DNA from: Neorhodopirellula pilleata
GTDB taxonomy: Bacteria; Planctomycetota; Planctomycetia; Pirellulales; Pirellulaceae
NCBI RefSeq assembly: GCF_007859915.1
Contig: NZ_SJPM01000024.1
Span: forward strand, 1-53,367
DNA: 53,367 bases
Direction of reading: 5' to 3'
Shown: piece by piece, positions 34,631-44,368 of the stretch
Position numbering within the stretch: the stretch's first letter is position 1
Layout of the letters: the number at the start of each line of letters is the position of its first letter
Notes under the pieces: model-generated
The model's input: only the letters and a program-made list of their open reading frames with translations
What the model was told of the DNA's origin: nothing
Databases searched by the model: none
Translations under genes and position numbers: made by a program

Positions 34631-35587
34631 TCACGGACACATGCCCCAACGTTTGACCGTTTGTTGCCAGTCGCCGATGAGCGATTTGGCAAGGAACCAA
34701 GCGTTGGAGGCGTACCGTGGAATCAACCGCGTCGGATCGCTGAGCATGCGATAGGCCCATTCCATTCCGAATCGTTGGTAGATCTCCGGAGCCCGGGTGG
34801 CGGTTCCAACGATAAAGTCGAACGAGGCTCCAAGCTGAATGCAGCACGCCGGACCGAGCAAACGTCGGTTTTGATGGATCCATTTCTCACCCTTGGGTTG
34901 ACCAAAAGCGACCAGAAGTAGATCGGGTTTGGCGTTTCGGATCATCGCGAGTTGTTCAGCGTGTTCTTGTTTGGATAGCTTGCGAAACGGCGGGCAATGA
35001 GATCCCGCGATGACCAGTCCGGGATACAGTTCTTGCAATCGTCTCGCGCATGAATCTGCCACGCCCTCGGCACCGCCGAGAAAATAAACTCGCCAACCCT
35101 TCTTGGCAGCACGTTCGCAAAGATGAAAGATCATTTCACTGCCGGCGACCCGTTCGGGAAGTGGGTTGTGTTCGAGCAGACTTCGCCACACGATCGGCTG
35201 ACCGTCGGCAAGGATCAAATCGGCGTCATAAGTGATTTGACGGACGACCGCATCGCGATCGTGCAACATGCAATAGTTCACGTTTGCTGTGATCACGTAG
35301 CTCGATCGCCCCGAGCGAACGAGTTCACCGATCGCATCGACGCTTTCGGCTAATGTCAGACGATCGAACGGAACATTCCAAATCGTGACGGTTTCGCGAA
35401 CCGAACGAGAAAGTGCCGAGTTGGCCGCCGGGGCAACATATTCCACTGGCGAAGCGACCGGTTTTTCCGATCGTCGCGGTTGTGAGGTCGGAGCCGGTGC
35501 GTTGGGAACGGGTGCCTTGGGGACAACGACGGGAACAACAACGGGAACCGCAGTGGCGGTGTAGGTGGGGTCGATCGCAGAGTTCAT
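34631..35587 (-). CDS. WecG/TagA/CpsF family glycosyltransferase
   Basis: 318 residues. A proline/valine-rich leader (about 1-65) precedes the catalytic domain. Family motifs: VTIWNVPFDRLTLAESVDAI, YVITANVNYCMLHDRD, DADLILADGQPIVW (catalytic Asp region), PERVAGSEMIF, WRVYFLGGAEGVAD, PDLLLVAFGQPKGEKWI, CCIQLGASFDFIVGTATRAPEIYQRFGMEWAYRML. The family adds an N-acetylmannosamine-type sugar to a lipid-linked precursor in surface-glycan synthesis on the cytoplasmic face. The usual family is about 240 residues, so the leader is an extension. No other glycan gene is adjacent. It converges with amt. Confidence 0.93.
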   Translation of the reverse strand: MNSAIDPTYTATAVPVVVPVVVPKAPVPNAPAPTSQPRRSEKPVASPVEYVAPAANSALSRSVRETVTIWNVPFDRLTLAESVDAIGELVRSGRSSYVITANVNYCMLHDRDAVVRQITYDADLILADGQPIVWRSLLEHNPLPERVAGSEMIFHLCERAAKKGWRVYFLGGAEGVADSCARRLQELYPGLVIAGSHCPPFRKLSKQEHAEQLAMIRNAKPDLLLVAFGQPKGEKWIHQNRRLLGPACCIQLGASFDFIVGTATRAPEIYQRFGMEWAYRMLSDPTRLIPRYASNAWFLAKSLIGDWQQTVKRWGMCP

Positions 35588-35692
35588 GTTGATTGGAAAG
35601 TTGGGACATTCGGCTACGAAAAATCGGTCTCTAGCGTTACCCTAGGTCACAAAATGCCATCGATCCGGTTCTTTATCCCCAAAGCATTCTGA

Positions 35693-36826
35693 ATGTTGCT
35701 GCTGACTTTCGAAGGTCTATCACCCGCTTCGCTGTCGTGTTACGGAGCGTCGTGGAATCGCACCGAATCGATCGATGCGATTGCCGCAGACGGGGTCGCT
35801 TTCGACCGGGTGATCGTCAATCACACCGATCCGCTACGGCAAGTATCTGCATGGTTGCGTAAGCCCGGTTTCATCGCGGACCGATGCACGCTCGTCACCG
35901 ACGACGAACGATTCGCTGACATCGACGGAATCGATCGCGTGGGCGAGTTAGTTCTCTTGCCGGTGCGGGCGGGCGGGGTGGCCGATTCGATCGAAGGCAC
36001 TTCACTCGCGGCGCTCGCGGCGGTGGCGGCGGAACAGATCGCGATGGACGAACATGTTTGGCTGCACAGTCGTTTTCTCACGCGTTGTTGGGACGCACCG
36101 CGGAATCTCTTTCCGATCGAGCACCTCGATAACGAGGACGACGGACCGTTGGATGAATCCGAAACGATCGAAGAGGAAATCGCGCACGCCGAACGACCGA
36201 CCGTGGAAACCGCGCGGGTGCCCTCGATCTTGGACGTCTGGCAACCGCCCGCCGTAACGCTTTCTCAAAAAGACGACCCCGACTGGATCATGGCCTGGAT
36301 GCGAACATATGGATGCCAAGTCCGATTAATTGATGAAATCGTCGGATTGCTAACCGACATGGCGGCCGAACACCATCGTGGCGGAATTGCGGTCGCGGGA
36401 ACGAGTGGATTTGCACTCGGCCAAAACCAAGCGATCGGTCATCAACAAGGACCGCTGCGATCGTGTCACCTTCATGTTCCGTTCTTGATCCAGCGTTTTG
36501 ATTTGGCGACATCCGATTGCACCGGAATCCGAAACCGCCAAGTGATTGGTTTGGATCGATTGGGCTCGATCATCGACGACGAGCATCATTTCGACGCGAT
36601 CAACGGTCCGACTCAATGGGCCAGTCCAGCAAAAGAAGACTCCATCCTCACATACCACGACGATCGTCCCGTCGCGATCAATACTGATCAGTGGTTCTAC
36701 GTCGACGAGGATCACGACGGGAAGATAGGGAAGTTATTCTTAAAGCCCGACGATGCCAGCGACGTCAACGACGTTGCCCGTTTGCGTTCCGAAACGAGCG
36801 AAGAGTTGGCAGCAAGGCTGGCTTAA
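35693..36826 (+). CDS. Sulfatase-fold protein lacking the sulfatase active site
   Basis: 377 residues. The opening LLLTFEGLSPASLSCYGASWNRTESIDAIAADGVAFDRVIVNHTDPL imitates the first strand and loop of type I sulfatases (LLI-DDL-..SCYG..TP-ID-LA--G--F), but the metal Asp pair is Glu/Gly and no C/S-x-P-S-R follows. Later GGIAVAGTSGFALGQNQAIGHQQGPLRSCHLHVPFLIQ matches the C-terminal metal-site region (usually SDHG..G..G..K...WE...VP) with the metal residues replaced. There is no signal peptide. It is best read as an inactive member of the alkaline-phosphatase superfamily, perhaps a binding protein. The ATG at 35693 has no clear Shine-Dalgarno. Confidence 0.6.
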   Translation: MLLLTFEGLSPASLSCYGASWNRTESIDAIAADGVAFDRVIVNHTDPLRQVSAWLRKPGFIADRCTLVTDDERFADIDGIDRVGELVLLPVRAGGVADSIEGTSLAALAAVAAEQIAMDEHVWLHSRFLTRCWDAPRNLFPIEHLDNEDDGPLDESETIEEEIAHAERPTVETARVPSILDVWQPPAVTLSQKDDPDWIMAWMRTYGCQVRLIDEIVGLLTDMAAEHHRGGIAVAGTSGFALGQNQAIGHQQGPLRSCHLHVPFLIQRFDLATSDCTGIRNRQVIGLDRLGSIIDDEHHFDAINGPTQWASPAKEDSILTYHDDRPVAINTDQWFYVDEDHDGKIGKLFLKPDDASDVNDVARLRSETSEELAARLA

Positions 36827-36890
36827 AAAAAAACACCTCCATTGGAGGCGAACCGCCCACCCGGATTCGTTATACTCACGAGAACTAAGT

Positions 36891-36994
36891 ATCGCGGGAT
36901 CAATAAGTGAAACATTTGTAGTGGATCTTGTTAAAGATCCTCCTGCAAAGGGATCTTTAACAAGATCCACTACGTCAGTTGATGATCCCGCGAT
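36891..36994. repeat. Nested inverted repeat
   Basis: The inner arms at 36918-36940 and 36951-36973 are perfect 23-nt inverse complements (core GTGGATCTTGTTAAAGATCC) around a 10-nt loop. The outer arms, ATCGCGGGATCA at 36891-36902 and its inverse complement at 36983-36994, enclose them. It lies between the sulfatase-fold gene and the DUF1559 gene. It could act as a terminator-like hairpin or be a small non-autonomous mobile repeat; no target duplication was seen. Confidence 0.92.
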
Positions 36995-37029
36995 GCTAAT
37001 TACTGAACGTTTGGTCTCAGGCGAATCGA

Positions 37030-37956
37030 ATGAACATGTTTGGTACTCGGACTCGATCGCGGATCGGGTTTACGTTGATCGAGTTGCTCGTCGTGATCGC
37101 CATTATTGGCGTGCTCGTTGGTCTGTTGTTGCCGGCCGTTCAGGCGGCTCGGGAGGCTGCCCGTCGGATGAGTTGTTCGAACAACATTCGGCAAATCGGT
37201 TTGGCGTTTCATAACTATCATTCCGCCTTTGAGATGCTACCGCGACAACAGCAACCCGTTCACGGCCATACCTGGGCGGTGGCACTGCTGCCGTTTATCG
37301 AACAGCCCGGTATCTACGAACGATACGATTTCCATGTTGATTGGGATGCGATTGAAAACCGCGACATCATCGCGACCAACATCAATAGCTACTTGTGTCC
37401 GTCGACTCCTGACAATCAATTGCTCGATACGACCGGAGGATTCGACTCTGCTACGACCGATTATGCTCCGCCCGGATCGATCGCTTCTGATTTAAACAAC
37501 TCGGGTTTGATTACTCGGCGGTATAACAATCGTGGGCTACTCTCCGGGACACACTTGGACCGATTCCGTGACGTCCTGGACGGGCTGTCTAACACTCTGT
37601 TCTTGACCGAATGTTCAGGACGGCCGCAATACTTCGTTCTGAATCGTTTAGGGCCGCAGGTCAACGACGACGGGTGCAGCAACGCTAACGTAACTGAATG
37701 GCTGTCCAAATTGGGAGGATGGGCCAACCCCGGCAATGGGATTCCGATCCACGGGTTTCAAGCGGATGGACTCAATTGCACGGGCCCCTACGTGATCAAT
37801 AAAACGAACAACAACGAGTCTTATTCGTTTCACACCGGCGGGCTACAAATCACTCTCGCCGACGGCAGCGTGCGGTTCATCAGTGAACACATCGACGCGG
37901 AAATCTACGCGTCGCTGGTGACGTATCAGGAACGCGAAGTGATCGAAGAATTTTAA
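37030..37956 (+). CDS. DUF1559 pseudopilin-like protein
   Basis: 308 residues. The N-terminus RSRIGFTLIELLVVIAIIGVLVGLL is a type III (prepilin) leader cut before Phe by a prepilin peptidase, followed by LLPAVQAAREAARRMSCSNNIRQIGLAFHNYHSAF, the hallmark of the very large DUF1559 (SBP_bac_10) family of planctomycetes. Near the C-terminus FHTGGLQITLADGSVRF gives the 'H-x9-DG' sign of the family. The soluble domain is exported and anchored by the N-terminal helix; its role is unknown. Cysteines around residues 49, 120, 199 and 218 could form disulfides. It stands alone after the nested inverted repeat. Confidence 0.95.
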   Translation: MNMFGTRTRSRIGFTLIELLVVIAIIGVLVGLLLPAVQAAREAARRMSCSNNIRQIGLAFHNYHSAFEMLPRQQQPVHGHTWAVALLPFIEQPGIYERYDFHVDWDAIENRDIIATNINSYLCPSTPDNQLLDTTGGFDSATTDYAPPGSIASDLNNSGLITRRYNNRGLLSGTHLDRFRDVLDGLSNTLFLTECSGRPQYFVLNRLGPQVNDDGCSNANVTEWLSKLGGWANPGNGIPIHGFQADGLNCTGPYVINKTNNNESYSFHTGGLQITLADGSVRFISEHIDAEIYASLVTYQEREVIEEF

Positions 37957-38066
37957 AGGCGATCGCTAAACCGAAAAATTTCACCTAATGAATTCGGTTG
38001 AGACTCGTTATCTTGATGGTTCCCCATCTCTTCTCCGGCTTTCGCCACATCCACGGCACGTCCACC

Positions 38067-41000
38067 ATGAACGCACGCCCACGACTTTTCGGTTTCTTCG
38101 CAGTTCTTTCAATCCTAACGGCGGCTCTGGCTATGTCCGATGCTCAAGATCAAACGCCTGCGGAATGGAAACCGGTTTCCGAAGCGATCAATCGCGGTTT
38201 GCCCAAAACCGCGATCGCTGAACTCGACAAGATTCTAAAAGAGTCGATTGCGAAGGAGCAAAATGCATTAACCGTCCGAGCCCTCGCCACTCGGGCCACG
38301 CTCGATGGACAACTCGAAGGCCGAGATGAAATCCACCGGATCACGCGGTTACAATCCGAACTCGAAACGGCCCCCGCCCCGACCCGACCGATCCTTCGCG
38401 CGATTCTCGCGAATTGGCTTTGGGGATACTACCAACAAAACCAGTGGCGGTTCCGCGACCGGACGGAAATCGACGAAACCGGGGTTCAAGATGCCGCCAA
38501 TGATGCTGATGAAGCGATCGAACCATTGCCGATCCGTTCGGCCGAGGATCTGGCGACGTGGAGCCGACAGAAAATCATCGCTCAAGCGACACTGATGTTC
38601 CAAGCCGCACTCGCCGATGAAGCGGTTCTGCAAAACACGCCGATCGCAACTTACGACGACCTGCTCGTCGGCGGCAACGCCCCTGAGGAATATCGCCCGA
38701 CGCTGTGGGACTTTGTCGTTTCCGATGCGATCGAGTTTTACCGGGATGCCGACGAAACGTATGCCGGACCAGCGAATGAATTTGAACTGCCATGCGAGTC
38801 GGCGATTTTTGACGACACCGATCAATTCCTTGCTTGGGACGTCCCCAACACAGACACACAATCGCCGCTGCATCGTGCGACCCGTTTGTATCAACAATGG
38901 ATCGCCTATCACACCAAAAAGGGCAATCAAGCCGCTCGACTCGATGCGGACTTGCATCGTTTGCAGTTCGCCGCCGAAGAGGCCATCGGCGAGTGCAAGG
39001 ACGAGCGATACCTTGAGGCGTTACGAGTATTCGCGAGTTCCAACGCGTCACACCCGATTTCAGCGAGAGCTCAATATCAACTCGCTTCAAACGTCAATGA
39101 TAACGGTGACCCGGCGACTGCCCGACAGATTGCTCTGGCCGCCACCCAAGCCCACCCGAAAAGTATCGGAGCGGCGCAGTGCCGATCGCTCGTCGATCAG
39201 ATCGAAGCCCCATCGATCTCCGTGACCACCGAGCGGGTTTGGAACCCGGCTCTTGATCAAGAAGTTCGACCGGAAATCAACGTTACTTACAAGAACCTCG
39301 AGAAAGTCTTCTTTCGCTTGGTTCCGATTGATGTCGAGAAGGTTTTGAAGAACGGCCGTGACGCGACGCAGTTGAGCGGCAACGAACGGCAGGCTTTGAT
39401 CAACGCCAAGCCCGCGAAAGCCTGGGACGTGTCCCTGCCCAAAACCGACGATTATCGCACCAACACGAACGCTGTGTCTGCGGTCATGGATGGATTGAAG
39501 GGCGGCTATCATCTGATCGCCTCGACGTCCGCATCGTTCCCCAACGAAGACGAGTACACCGCCTTCACCGAAGTCTGGGTGTCCGAACTGTCGATGGTCG
39601 TGCAACTTGATTATGGAAACGGAGCTCTTCAAGGATTTCTCGTCCGCGGTAAAACGGGGCAACCCATCGCGAACGCCGATGTCCGAGTGACCGGCCGCGA
39701 TCAAAACCAAATACGTCGCGGCCAGCCCGACAGTGTTTCGATCAAAACGCTGGCGGAACTCAAAACGGATCGAGAGGGCAAGTTTACCTTCACCGGAAAA
39801 TCGATTCGCGACATTCGTTTTTTCGCCAAGAGCGGAAACGAAAGCTTGCTGTCGGATGAGTATTACACCTATCAGAACAACGACCGACCTCAACCAACGC
39901 AAACCCGCAGCTTCTTTTTCACCGACCGGGCCATCTACCGTCCCGGTCAAACGGTGAAATTCAAAATCATCGCGACGCGTTCCAATCCGCAAACAAATCT
40001 CTACGAAGTCGCCACCGGTGCCACATTGAACGTCGAATTGATCGACGCCAACGGCAAAGTCGTCCAGACCCAAAGCCTACGAACGAACGAGCACGGCAGT
40101 TGTCACCATAGTTTCAATCTTCCCTCCGGCGGATTAACCGGACGGATGATGTTGCGAATCAACGGCGAATACAGCGGTGCGGCTTCGTTCAACGTGGAAG
40201 AATACAAACGCCCGAAATTCGAAGTCGAATTGGACAAACCCGAAGCGCCGGCCCGGTTGGATCAGGAAGTGACCGTCCCGGGGGTTGCCAAGTCATACAC
40301 GGGAGCACCGATCGACGGGGCCTCGGTCTCGTACACCGTCACCCGCCAAACGCAAATGCCGCCTTGGTTCGGATGGCGTTGCTGGTGGATGCCGTTGCCA
40401 CCGGCGTTCCCGCAAACGATCGCGACGGGCGAAACGTCAACCGACGAACTTGGCAAATTTGAGGTTCAGTTCCCAGCGATTCCGGACTCGTCCGTTGATC
40501 GCAAGAACGAGCCGGTGTTTCGTTATACCGTCACGGCCGATGTCACCGACACGACCGGGGAAACTCGCAGCGATACCTACACCGTCGCGGTCGGATACGC
40601 GATGATTACCGCAACCCTCGCGGTCGAAAACGGAGACTGGTTGACCGACGAAGAGCCGATCAAGATCGACGTTCGCACCCGAACGTTGCAAGACGCGCCC
40701 GCATCGGCGAGTACCAAGATTCAAGTCCACCGATTGCAACCGCCTAATCGAATCGGACGTAAGCCGATCGGCGATTCCATGCCGATTCCGTTTGGCGATG
40801 AGTTTGGTGCCAAGAATGCCGATCCAGAAAACATCGTGGTCGATCATGATCCCAATTCATGGCCGGTCGCCGAGACGGTCGAAGTTTTCGAAGTGACGAC
40901 CGACGCGAGTGGCAATGGATTGGTGAGCGTGAAGCTGAAGCCGGGTTTCTACCGTACCGAATTATCGGCCGTCGATTCAGCGGGCCAAGAAGTGTCGGCG

Positions 41001-44000
41001 ATTCTGCCGATGCGCGTGATCGATCCCGACGCGACCGATTGCGACTTGCCGATCGCCTCGTTCGTGACCATGCCGACCGCGACGGTTCAGCCCGGCGAGA
41101 CGTTTCTCGCGATCTGGGGAAGCGGTTACGAGACCGCCCGAGCGTTCGTCGAAATCGAACATCGCGGCAAGATCTTGCAGAGCTACTGGACACCGGCTGG
41201 TCAAACGCAGGTCAAGATCGAGCAAGCGGTCGATGAGTCGATGCGGGGCGGGTTTCAATTGCGGGTCTTTAGCGTCCACGAGAATCGGCTCTACGTCGAG
41301 CAAGCACGCATTGACGTACCTTGGTCGAACAAGAACCTGAGCGTGCGATGGGAGCGATTCGTTTCCAAACTCAAGCCGGGTCAAACGGAAACCTGGACCG
41401 CCGTGATCGAAGGTGCGACCGAGGATGAAAGCGGTAACGTGCGGATCGCCGAGATGGTCGCGACCCTTTATGACGCGTCCTTGGAATTGTTCACACCTCA
41501 CCGTTGGGCCGGCGGCTTTGGGTTGTTCTATCAAGACAGCGCTCGCAAACACAACAAAGATCAAAACTCGCTCGCGACGTTGCAATTGATCAGTGCTTTG
41601 AAGACAACGATCTCGCCGTCGTCTGCGATTAGTTACCGCGACTATCCGGCCGAATTGCTTTCGATCCATGGATATGGCCGAGCATTGGAAATGAGGAGCT
41701 TTGGGATGCAACGACGCGGCGGCATCGCGATGGCGGATTCGATGGGCATGGAAGCCGAAATGGCATTCGCGCCCGCGCCGGCGGCCGCACCCATGATGGC
41801 GAAATCGGCCGCGATCAGCGGCGACTTCGCGGTCGCGGGATCCGCAGCCGAACAAGAGCAAGACGATGCCAACGGATCCGGTCCGCCTTCGAATAAGCCC
41901 GATGTTGATCTGTCCGATGTTTCGCCTCGCCGAAACCTGAACGAAACGGCATTCTTCTTTCCTGAATTGACCGCCGACGAGAACGGTCTCGTGGCGATGA
42001 AGTTCACGATGCCTGAAGCGCTCACACGTTGGCAATTGATCGGATTCGCCCACACCAATGATCTTGCCGGCGGTTCGATCCGCGACACCGCCGTCACCAG
42101 CAAAGACTTAATGGTGCAGCCGAACCCGCCACGGGTCCTCCGCGAAGGTGACCAGATCGAAATGACCGTTAAGGTCACCAATCAATCGCCGACGGCGCAA
42201 ACGGGTACCGTTGCACTGCAGTTCAATGACGCGAGAACGGGCGAGTCGGTGGATGCCAAACTAGGCAATGCCAACGTGCGGCAATCGTTCGATATACCCG
42301 CCGGACGTTCGGAATCGTTCTCCTGGGCGATTTCGGTTCCCGACGGCATCGGCTACCTCACTTACAAGGCGGTTGGTTCGACAGGCCGGTTGTCCGACGG
42401 GGAAGAAGGCTATTTGCCGGTCCTGTCACGCCGGATCCTGGTACACGAGTCCATCGCATTGCCGATCGACGGAGCCGAAACGAAAACGTTCACGCTCGAC
42501 AAACTGCTCGAGTCCGAAGACAGTTCGATCGATAGCGAATCGTTGACCGTTCAGATGACGTCCAACCCGGCTTGGTACGCGATCATGGCGTTACCGTATC
42601 TGATGAAGTATCCGCATGAATGCAGCGAGCAAACGTTCAACCGCTTGTATGCCAACCTGCTCGCTCGCCACATTGCCACGTCTGATCCGAAGATCGAGCG
42701 GGTTTTCAACCAATGGCGCAATCAACCGGTCGCGGCCGGGCGAGAAACGCTTGACAGCCCGCTTGAACAAAACGAAGACATCGCGTCGATCGCATTGACC
42801 GAAACGCCTTGGGTGCTTGAGGCGGAATCCGAATCGGAAGCCCGTCGCAATGTCGGCATTCTGTTCGATCAAAACCGCACGAATGACCAAGTCGATCGAT
42901 GGACACGCCGACTCGCCGAGATGCAATTGCCCGACGGACAATGGCCGTGGTTCTCGGGCGGCCGTTCCAATTCCTTCATTACGCTTTACATCACGACCGG
43001 TTTCGGACGCTTGCGTCACCTCGGTGTGGAAGTTGACATGCGTTCGCCGCTGAAAGCATTGCAGTCGCTCGACCGATTCGCACTCGAACAATACAACGAA
43101 CTGAAGAATCGAAAACCGGTCCGCGACCATAACTATTTGTCGCCGTCGATCGCGTTGTACCTGTACGGGCGAAGCTTCTATTTGAACGATCAACCCATCG
43201 ATCCGGACGCCAAGATCGCGGTCGACTATTGGCTCGATCAAGCCGTCGAACATTGGTTGTCGTTACGCGGTCGCATGAGCCAAGCCCACGTGGCACTGGC
43301 GCTGAAACGTTTCGGTCGGACCAAGGAAGCACTCGCGATCACGACTTCGTTGAAAGAACGCAGTGTCACCGACGAAATCGGTATGCACTGGAACGATGAA
43401 GTCCGTGGTTGGTTTTGGTACGAAGCCGATATTGAATCGCAAGCGATGATGATTGAAGCATTCGATGAGGTGGCCGACGATCGATCGTCGGTCGAGTCCT
43501 GCAAGGCATGGTTGCTACGACAGAAAGAAACGCGTTCGTGGGACACGACCAAGGCGACCGCCGACGCTGTTTACGCCCTGTTGTTGCGAGGTGTCGATCT
43601 GCTCGCCGATCAAACGCTCGTGGACGTGAAGGTCGGGCAACAACCCGTCGATCAGTCCGATGTCGAAGCCGGCACTGGATTCTTTCAGCAACGTTTCACC
43701 GCAGATCAAATCGCCCCTTCGATGGGATCGATTACCGTCACCAAGACCACCCCCGGGATCGCTTGGGGCGGGGTTCATTGGAAGTACTTCCAAAATGTCG
43801 ATGAGGTGAAACCACATGAAGGCACACCACTGACGATTGAAAAGCAATTGTTCGTTGTGCGCGACACACCGACGGGCGAAGTGATGCAGCCGATCGTTGC
43901 GGGTGAATCCAAGCAAGCGGTTCAAGTCGGTGACGAGATCGTTGCTCGTTTGATCATCCGAACCGATCGTGCGATGGAGTTCATCCATTTGAAAGACGGT

Positions 44001-44261
44001 CGGGGCAGCGGAACCGAACCGACGAACGTCTTGTCGGGATACCGTTATCAAGACGGGATCGCTTACTATCAAAGCACGCGTGACGCGGCAGAGCATTTCT
44101 TCATCGATTACCTGCCCAAAGGAACCATCGTATTGGAATCGCGAAGCCGAGTGCAATTGCGGGGCGAGTATCAATCCGGCTTGGCGACGATCGAGTTGAT
44201 GTACGCGCCCCAGTACAACAGCCATTCGGAAAGCCACGTGCTCAAAGTCAAGCCAAACTAA
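38067..44261 (+). CDS. Alpha-2-macroglobulin family protein
   Basis: 2064 residues from the ATG at 38067 (MNARPRLFGFFAVLSILTAALAMSDAQ, signal peptide); the frame is open to 37998. Residues up to about 400 form a helical leader with TPR-like features. MG domains follow, including SFFFTDRAIYRPGQTVKFKI (MG1-like, the family sign) and FNVEEYKRPKFEVELDKP. Near 1210-1280 a Met/Ala-rich, low-complexity segment (RRGGIAMADSMGMEAEMAFAPAPAAAPMMAKS) is a candidate bait region. ETAFFFPELTADENGLVAMKFTMPEALTRWQ opens the A2M domain. The thioester motif C1519-S-E-Q is intact, so it can covalently trap attacking proteases. No pbpC gene lies beside it, unlike E. coli yfhM. Confidence 0.93.
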   Translation: MNARPRLFGFFAVLSILTAALAMSDAQDQTPAEWKPVSEAINRGLPKTAIAELDKILKESIAKEQNALTVRALATRATLDGQLEGRDEIHRITRLQSELETAPAPTRPILRAILANWLWGYYQQNQWRFRDRTEIDETGVQDAANDADEAIEPLPIRSAEDLATWSRQKIIAQATLMFQAALADEAVLQNTPIATYDDLLVGGNAPEEYRPTLWDFVVSDAIEFYRDADETYAGPANEFELPCESAIFDDTDQFLAWDVPNTDTQSPLHRATRLYQQWIAYHTKKGNQAARLDADLHRLQFAAEEAIGECKDERYLEALRVFASSNASHPISARAQYQLASNVNDNGDPATARQIALAATQAHPKSIGAAQCRSLVDQIEAPSISVTTERVWNPALDQEVRPEINVTYKNLEKVFFRLVPIDVEKVLKNGRDATQLSGNERQALINAKPAKAWDVSLPKTDDYRTNTNAVSAVMDGLKGGYHLIASTSASFPNEDEYTAFTEVWVSELSMVVQLDYGNGALQGFLVRGKTGQPIANADVRVTGRDQNQIRRGQPDSVSIKTLAELKTDREGKFTFTGKSIRDIRFFAKSGNESLLSDEYYTYQNNDRPQPTQTRSFFFTDRAIYRPGQTVKFKIIATRSNPQTNLYEVATGATLNVELIDANGKVVQTQSLRTNEHGSCHHSFNLPSGGLTGRMMLRINGEYSGAASFNVEEYKRPKFEVELDKPEAPARLDQEVTVPGVAKSYTGAPIDGASVSYTVTRQTQMPPWFGWRCWWMPLPPAFPQTIATGETSTDELGKFEVQFPAIPDSSVDRKNEPVFRYTVTADVTDTTGETRSDTYTVAVGYAMITATLAVENGDWLTDEEPIKIDVRTRTLQDAPASASTKIQVHRLQPPNRIGRKPIGDSMPIPFGDEFGAKNADPENIVVDHDPNSWPVAETVEVFEVTTDASGNGLVSVKLKPGFYRTELSAVDSAGQEVSAILPMRVIDPDATDCDLPIASFVTMPTATVQPGETFLAIWGSGYETARAFVEIEHRGKILQSYWTPAGQTQVKIEQAVDESMRGGFQLRVFSVHENRLYVEQARIDVPWSNKNLSVRWERFVSKLKPGQTETWTAVIEGATEDESGNVRIAEMVATLYDASLELFTPHRWAGGFGLFYQDSARKHNKDQNSLATLQLISALKTTISPSSAISYRDYPAELLSIHGYGRALEMRSFGMQRRGGIAMADSMGMEAEMAFAPAPAAAPMMAKSAAISGDFAVAGSAAEQEQDDANGSGPPSNKPDVDLSDVSPRRNLNETAFFFPELTADENGLVAMKFTMPEALTRWQLIGFAHTNDLAGGSIRDTAVTSKDLMVQPNPPRVLREGDQIEMTVKVTNQSPTAQTGTVALQFNDARTGESVDAKLGNANVRQSFDIPAGRSESFSWAISVPDGIGYLTYKAVGSTGRLSDGEEGYLPVLSRRILVHESIALPIDGAETKTFTLDKLLESEDSSIDSESLTVQMTSNPAWYAIMALPYLMKYPHECSEQTFNRLYANLLARHIATSDPKIERVFNQWRNQPVAAGRETLDSPLEQNEDIASIALTETPWVLEAESESEARRNVGILFDQNRTNDQVDRWTRRLAEMQLPDGQWPWFSGGRSNSFITLYITTGFGRLRHLGVEVDMRSPLKALQSLDRFALEQYNELKNRKPVRDHNYLSPSIALYLYGRSFYLNDQPIDPDAKIAVDYWLDQAVEHWLSLRGRMSQAHVALALKRFGRTKEALAITTSLKERSVTDEIGMHWNDEVRGWFWYEADIESQAMMIEAFDEVADDRSSVESCKAWLLRQKETRSWDTTKATADAVYALLLRGVDLLADQTLVDVKVGQQPVDQSDVEAGTGFFQQRFTADQIAPSMGSITVTKTTPGIAWGGVHWKYFQNVDEVKPHEGTPLTIEKQLFVVRDTPTGEVMQPIVAGESKQAVQVGDEIVARLIIRTDRAMEFIHLKDGRGSGTEPTNVLSGYRYQDGIAYYQSTRDAAEHFFIDYLPKGTIVLESRSRVQLRGEYQSGLATIELMYAPQYNSHSESHVLKVKPN

Positions 44262-44335
44262 TCCTGGTCTTACCATCACAACGAATGCCATCAAACTTGC
44301 GTGGCAGGTGTTGTTGTAACGGCGTTAGGCATGAC

Positions 44336-44357
44336 AATTGCTCCTAAAATAGCAATT
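44336..44357. promoter_or_regulatory. Palindrome before receiver gene
   Basis: AATTGCT (44336-44342) and AGCAATT (44351-44357) are exact inverse complements with 8 nt between them, ending 11 nt before the ATG of the receiver gene. It could be an operator or a leader hairpin; chance is not excluded for arms of seven. Confidence 0.25.
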
Positions 44358-44368
44358 CAGGTATCCCC

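Noticed and set aside
36827..36851. A-run followed by CCTCC-ATT-GGAGG, resembling a terminator on the minus strand
   Set aside because: The stem is only five base pairs and no minus-strand gene ends here; on the plus strand there is no T-run after the stem.
39087..40073. 328-codon minus-strand frame within the alpha-2-macroglobulin gene
   Set aside because: Same reason: shadow of a confidently identified gene, composition unlike a real protein.
43515..44294. 259-codon open frame antisense to the end of the alpha-2-macroglobulin gene
   Set aside because: Long antisense frames are common here because of codon bias; no recognisable domain.
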